Positions 62,022 through 64,000 of a stretch of DNA of 64,000 nucleotides are shown piece after piece (the stretch's first letter is position 1; each line of letters starts with the position of its first letter). A model generated the notes under the pieces. The model did not search any database, was not told where the DNA came from, and was given only the letters and a program-made list of their open reading frames with translations. Source of the DNA: Dipteris shenzhenensis. Its lineage: Eukaryota; Polypodiophyta; Polypodiopsida; Gleicheniales. The stretch is from the NCBI GenBank assembly GCA_047967505.1, contig CM106541.1. One strand, given 5' to 3'. Both the position numbers and the translations under genes were made by a program.

Positions 62022-62210
62022 TGAGAGGGAAAGAATGAGAGAGAAGTACAACGGGGAGAGAGTGAGAGAGAGGAGTGACACAAAAGATGTGGGTGTGAAG
62101 TGATGAGCCACACCACAAACTCATAGGTTTTATTAGGATTAGGTTTTTCACCCTATGACTGTCTTAAGACAGTCATAGGTGTCATATCTTCAATAAAGGG
62201 GTGGCAATGT
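62022..62210 (-). repeat. 5' LTR of copia C, truncated
   Basis: 189 bp; the outer 15 bases expected from the 3' LTR are missing and gypsy coding sequence begins directly at 62211. Holds an intact 28-bp palindrome. Confidence 0.9.
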
Positions 62211-62212
62211 CT

Positions 62213-63960
62213 ATGCGTATACAGTTAGGATCGCCGATGGAAGTTCAACTGAAGTATGGGACCAAAGGGTTACCCAGTTGGAGCTTCGTATTCAAAACTA
62301 TGCTGAGAAGCTTGATTTTGAAATGACCAAGCTTGCTCATGCAGATATAGCCCTGGGTATGGCGTGGCATTCTAGGAAGAATCCAGCCATTGATTGGAAA
62401 AAGCACGTATATCAATTCAAGATGAATGATGTGCTTTATGTCTTGCGAGTTGAGAAAGATATATCTCAGGGACCGTTGGTTTACGTGATGAAAATCCGAA
62501 AAGCTCAAGAAGAGTTTTTATTCCTTTGCACAGCATCGGTAGAGCCGGTTGATGATTCTTCGGCTAGCACTGATGTTACGCAAAATGGTGAGATGGCCAA
62601 GCTGGCTAATCTTATAACAGAGGAGTTCTCTGAATATTTTAGGAATGAACTACCTTATGGGTTACCTCCAATGCGGAATGTTCAGCATAAGATTGAACTG
62701 ATTCCGGGGGCAGAACCTGTAAATAGACCTCCCTATAGAATGAGTTTTACTGAAGAGGCAGAGGTGCGTAGACAACTGGAAGAATACCTCAAGTTGGGAC
62801 ACATTCAACCAAGTTTCTCACCTTTTGCTTCGCCAGTGATATTAAAGAAGAAAAAGGATGATACGTTTCGCCTCTGTATAGATTACAGAGCATTGAATAA
62901 TATCACTGTTAAGCACAGGTATCCGATGGCTCGGATTGATGATTTGCTAGATGCATTATATGGAGCCGTGATTTTCAGCAAGATAGATCTTAAGTGTGGC
63001 TACCATCAAATCCGGATTAGAGCCGAGGATGTGCATAAAACCGCTTTCAAAAACAGATTTGGTCATTATGAGTTTTTGGTAATGCCATTTGGACTTACCA
63101 ATGCTCCAGCGACATTCGTCATGCTTATGAACGATTTACTACGTCCGTATATCGAAAAGTTTGTGATACATTTTATTGACGATATTCTAGTATTCAGTAA
63201 AAGTATTACTGAGCATCGTGAACACCTGAGAATAGTTTTCAGTACTTTGAGGAAAGCCAATCTTTATGTAAATAAAAAGAAAACTATACTGTGTATGGTT
63301 AGGCTGGAATATTTAGGATTCATAATTACTCCAGAGGGGGTAGAAATGGATCCGAAGAAAGTGGCTGCGATACTGACTTGGCCAATCCCTCAGAGTCTGA
63401 CTGCCTTGCGATCATTCTTAGGATTTGTCCAATCTTATAGAAGGCATATCAAAGGATATTCCGAAATAGTATCGCCATTGATTGATCTGACCTCAAATAC
63501 AGTACCTTTTATATGGGGACAGAATCAACAAGAAAGTTTTAACACCATAAAACAAGCTGTGGTCACAGGACCGGTGTTAAAAATAGTTGATCCCCAGAAA
63601 CCGTTGTTCTTGGAAATCGATGCAAGTGGCATTGCGGTAGGAGCAATTCTCCTCCAAGAGGAAAGGCCAGTAGCCTTTGAAAGCAAGAAGCTTCCTCCCT
63701 CTCAAAGGAATTGGCCAACTCATGAATTGGAGTTGTATGCTGTTATCCATGCTTTGAAAACATGGAGGCATTATTTGTATGGTTCAGAGTTTTATATGGA
63801 TGTGGATTATGATACTCTGAAACATTTCTGTAAATAGCCTGACTTGAGGGGTCGCCAAGCTAGGTGGGCAGAGCTCATGCAGGAGTTTAATTTAACGACT
63901 CGGTACCGAAGAGTAAAAGATAATAAGGTTGCTGATGCGTTGTCTTGCATTATGCACACC
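62213..63960 (+). pseudogene. Ty3/gypsy element E pol: protease end, reverse transcriptase, RNase H
   Basis: Open from 62213 to a TAG at 63835; the ATG at 62278 is internal. Order: protease end with ADIALGMAWHSRKNPAIDW (the DxxLGxxWxxxxNPxIDW block that follows the active site), RT with [55 protein letters not shown] and catalytic FIDDILVFS, then RNase H (FLEIDASGIAVGAILLQEER). After the TAG the same frame continues PDLRGRQARWAELMQEF...VADALS, so the stop (probably from CAG) is a single lesion. Integrase would lie beyond the window. A different gypsy lineage from G1 and D. Confidence 0.88.
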
Positions 63961-64000
63961 TGAGTTTCACGGTATTAGAGAGTGCTCTAATGATTGAGAT

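Larger units (their letters stand above)
56065..62210 (-). mobile_element. Ty1/copia retrotransposon C (A family), defective
   Basis: 3' LTR 56065-56274 (210 bp) and 5' LTR 62022-62210, which lacks its first 15 bases (GCCTTTACCCCAACA on the plus strand). PBS at 62008-62019. Same LTR type as A, including the CTTAAG palindrome. No matching target duplication is visible, in keeping with loss of the right end. The coding region is broken but closely similar to A. Confidence 0.93.

Overview
This window is nuclear DNA of a land plant with a repeat-rich genome. The evidence is long introns with canonical GT-AG borders, Ty1/copia and Ty3/gypsy (chromovirus) retrotransposons with initiator-Met tRNA primer sites, plant-type LINEs, and one plant-specific host gene. 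The very long, transposon-filled introns fit a fern, lycophyte or gymnosperm better than a compact angiosperm, but the species cannot be read from the sequence. There are no bacterial-style operons, rRNA, tRNA genes or CRISPR arrays.

Host gene. One gene can be supported. It lies on the minus strand and covers most of the window: the 3' part of a TRAF1A/TRAF1B (MUSE13/14)-like MATH-domain adaptor. Five exons are visible: 49595-49707, 34489-34639, 8640-9127, 8224-8425 and 6245-8029. They join in frame into 912 codons plus stop. The introns between the first three are 14,955 and 25,361 bases long. The 5' exons with the MATH domain were not found and probably lie beyond base 64000.

Layout. 1-6244: downstream flank with a decayed copia element (about 1038-3290). 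6245-9127: the last three exons. 9128-34488: a giant intron holding copia debris, a LINE split by a decayed chromovirus (G1, 11357-20212), a microsatellite-expanded gag remnant, LTR-like pieces with TATA boxes, unrecognised coding-like debris, and a second LINE (29730-34190) that lost its reverse transcriptase domain. 34489-34639: exon. 34640-49594: an intron with a clear nested insertion. A young, intact copia element (A, 35029-41450, plus strand) sits inside the 3' LTR of an older copia element (B, 34907-47260, minus strand); each keeps its own 5-bp target duplication. 49595-49707: exon. 49708-64000: a third giant intron (or 5' flank) with a broken chromovirus (D), a B-family fragment carrying a 1-kb foldback Mutator-like element, a second copy of the A family (C, 56065-62210, minus) and a gypsy element (E) that runs off the window end.

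How the parts relate. The transposons explain the intron length. Nesting order and LTR divergence give a relative history: D before the B-like fragment before the foldback element; LINE1 before G1; B before A. Element A has LTRs differing at one base in 210 and an open 1369-codon gag-pol frame, so it is the most recent insertion and the only one that looks potentially active.
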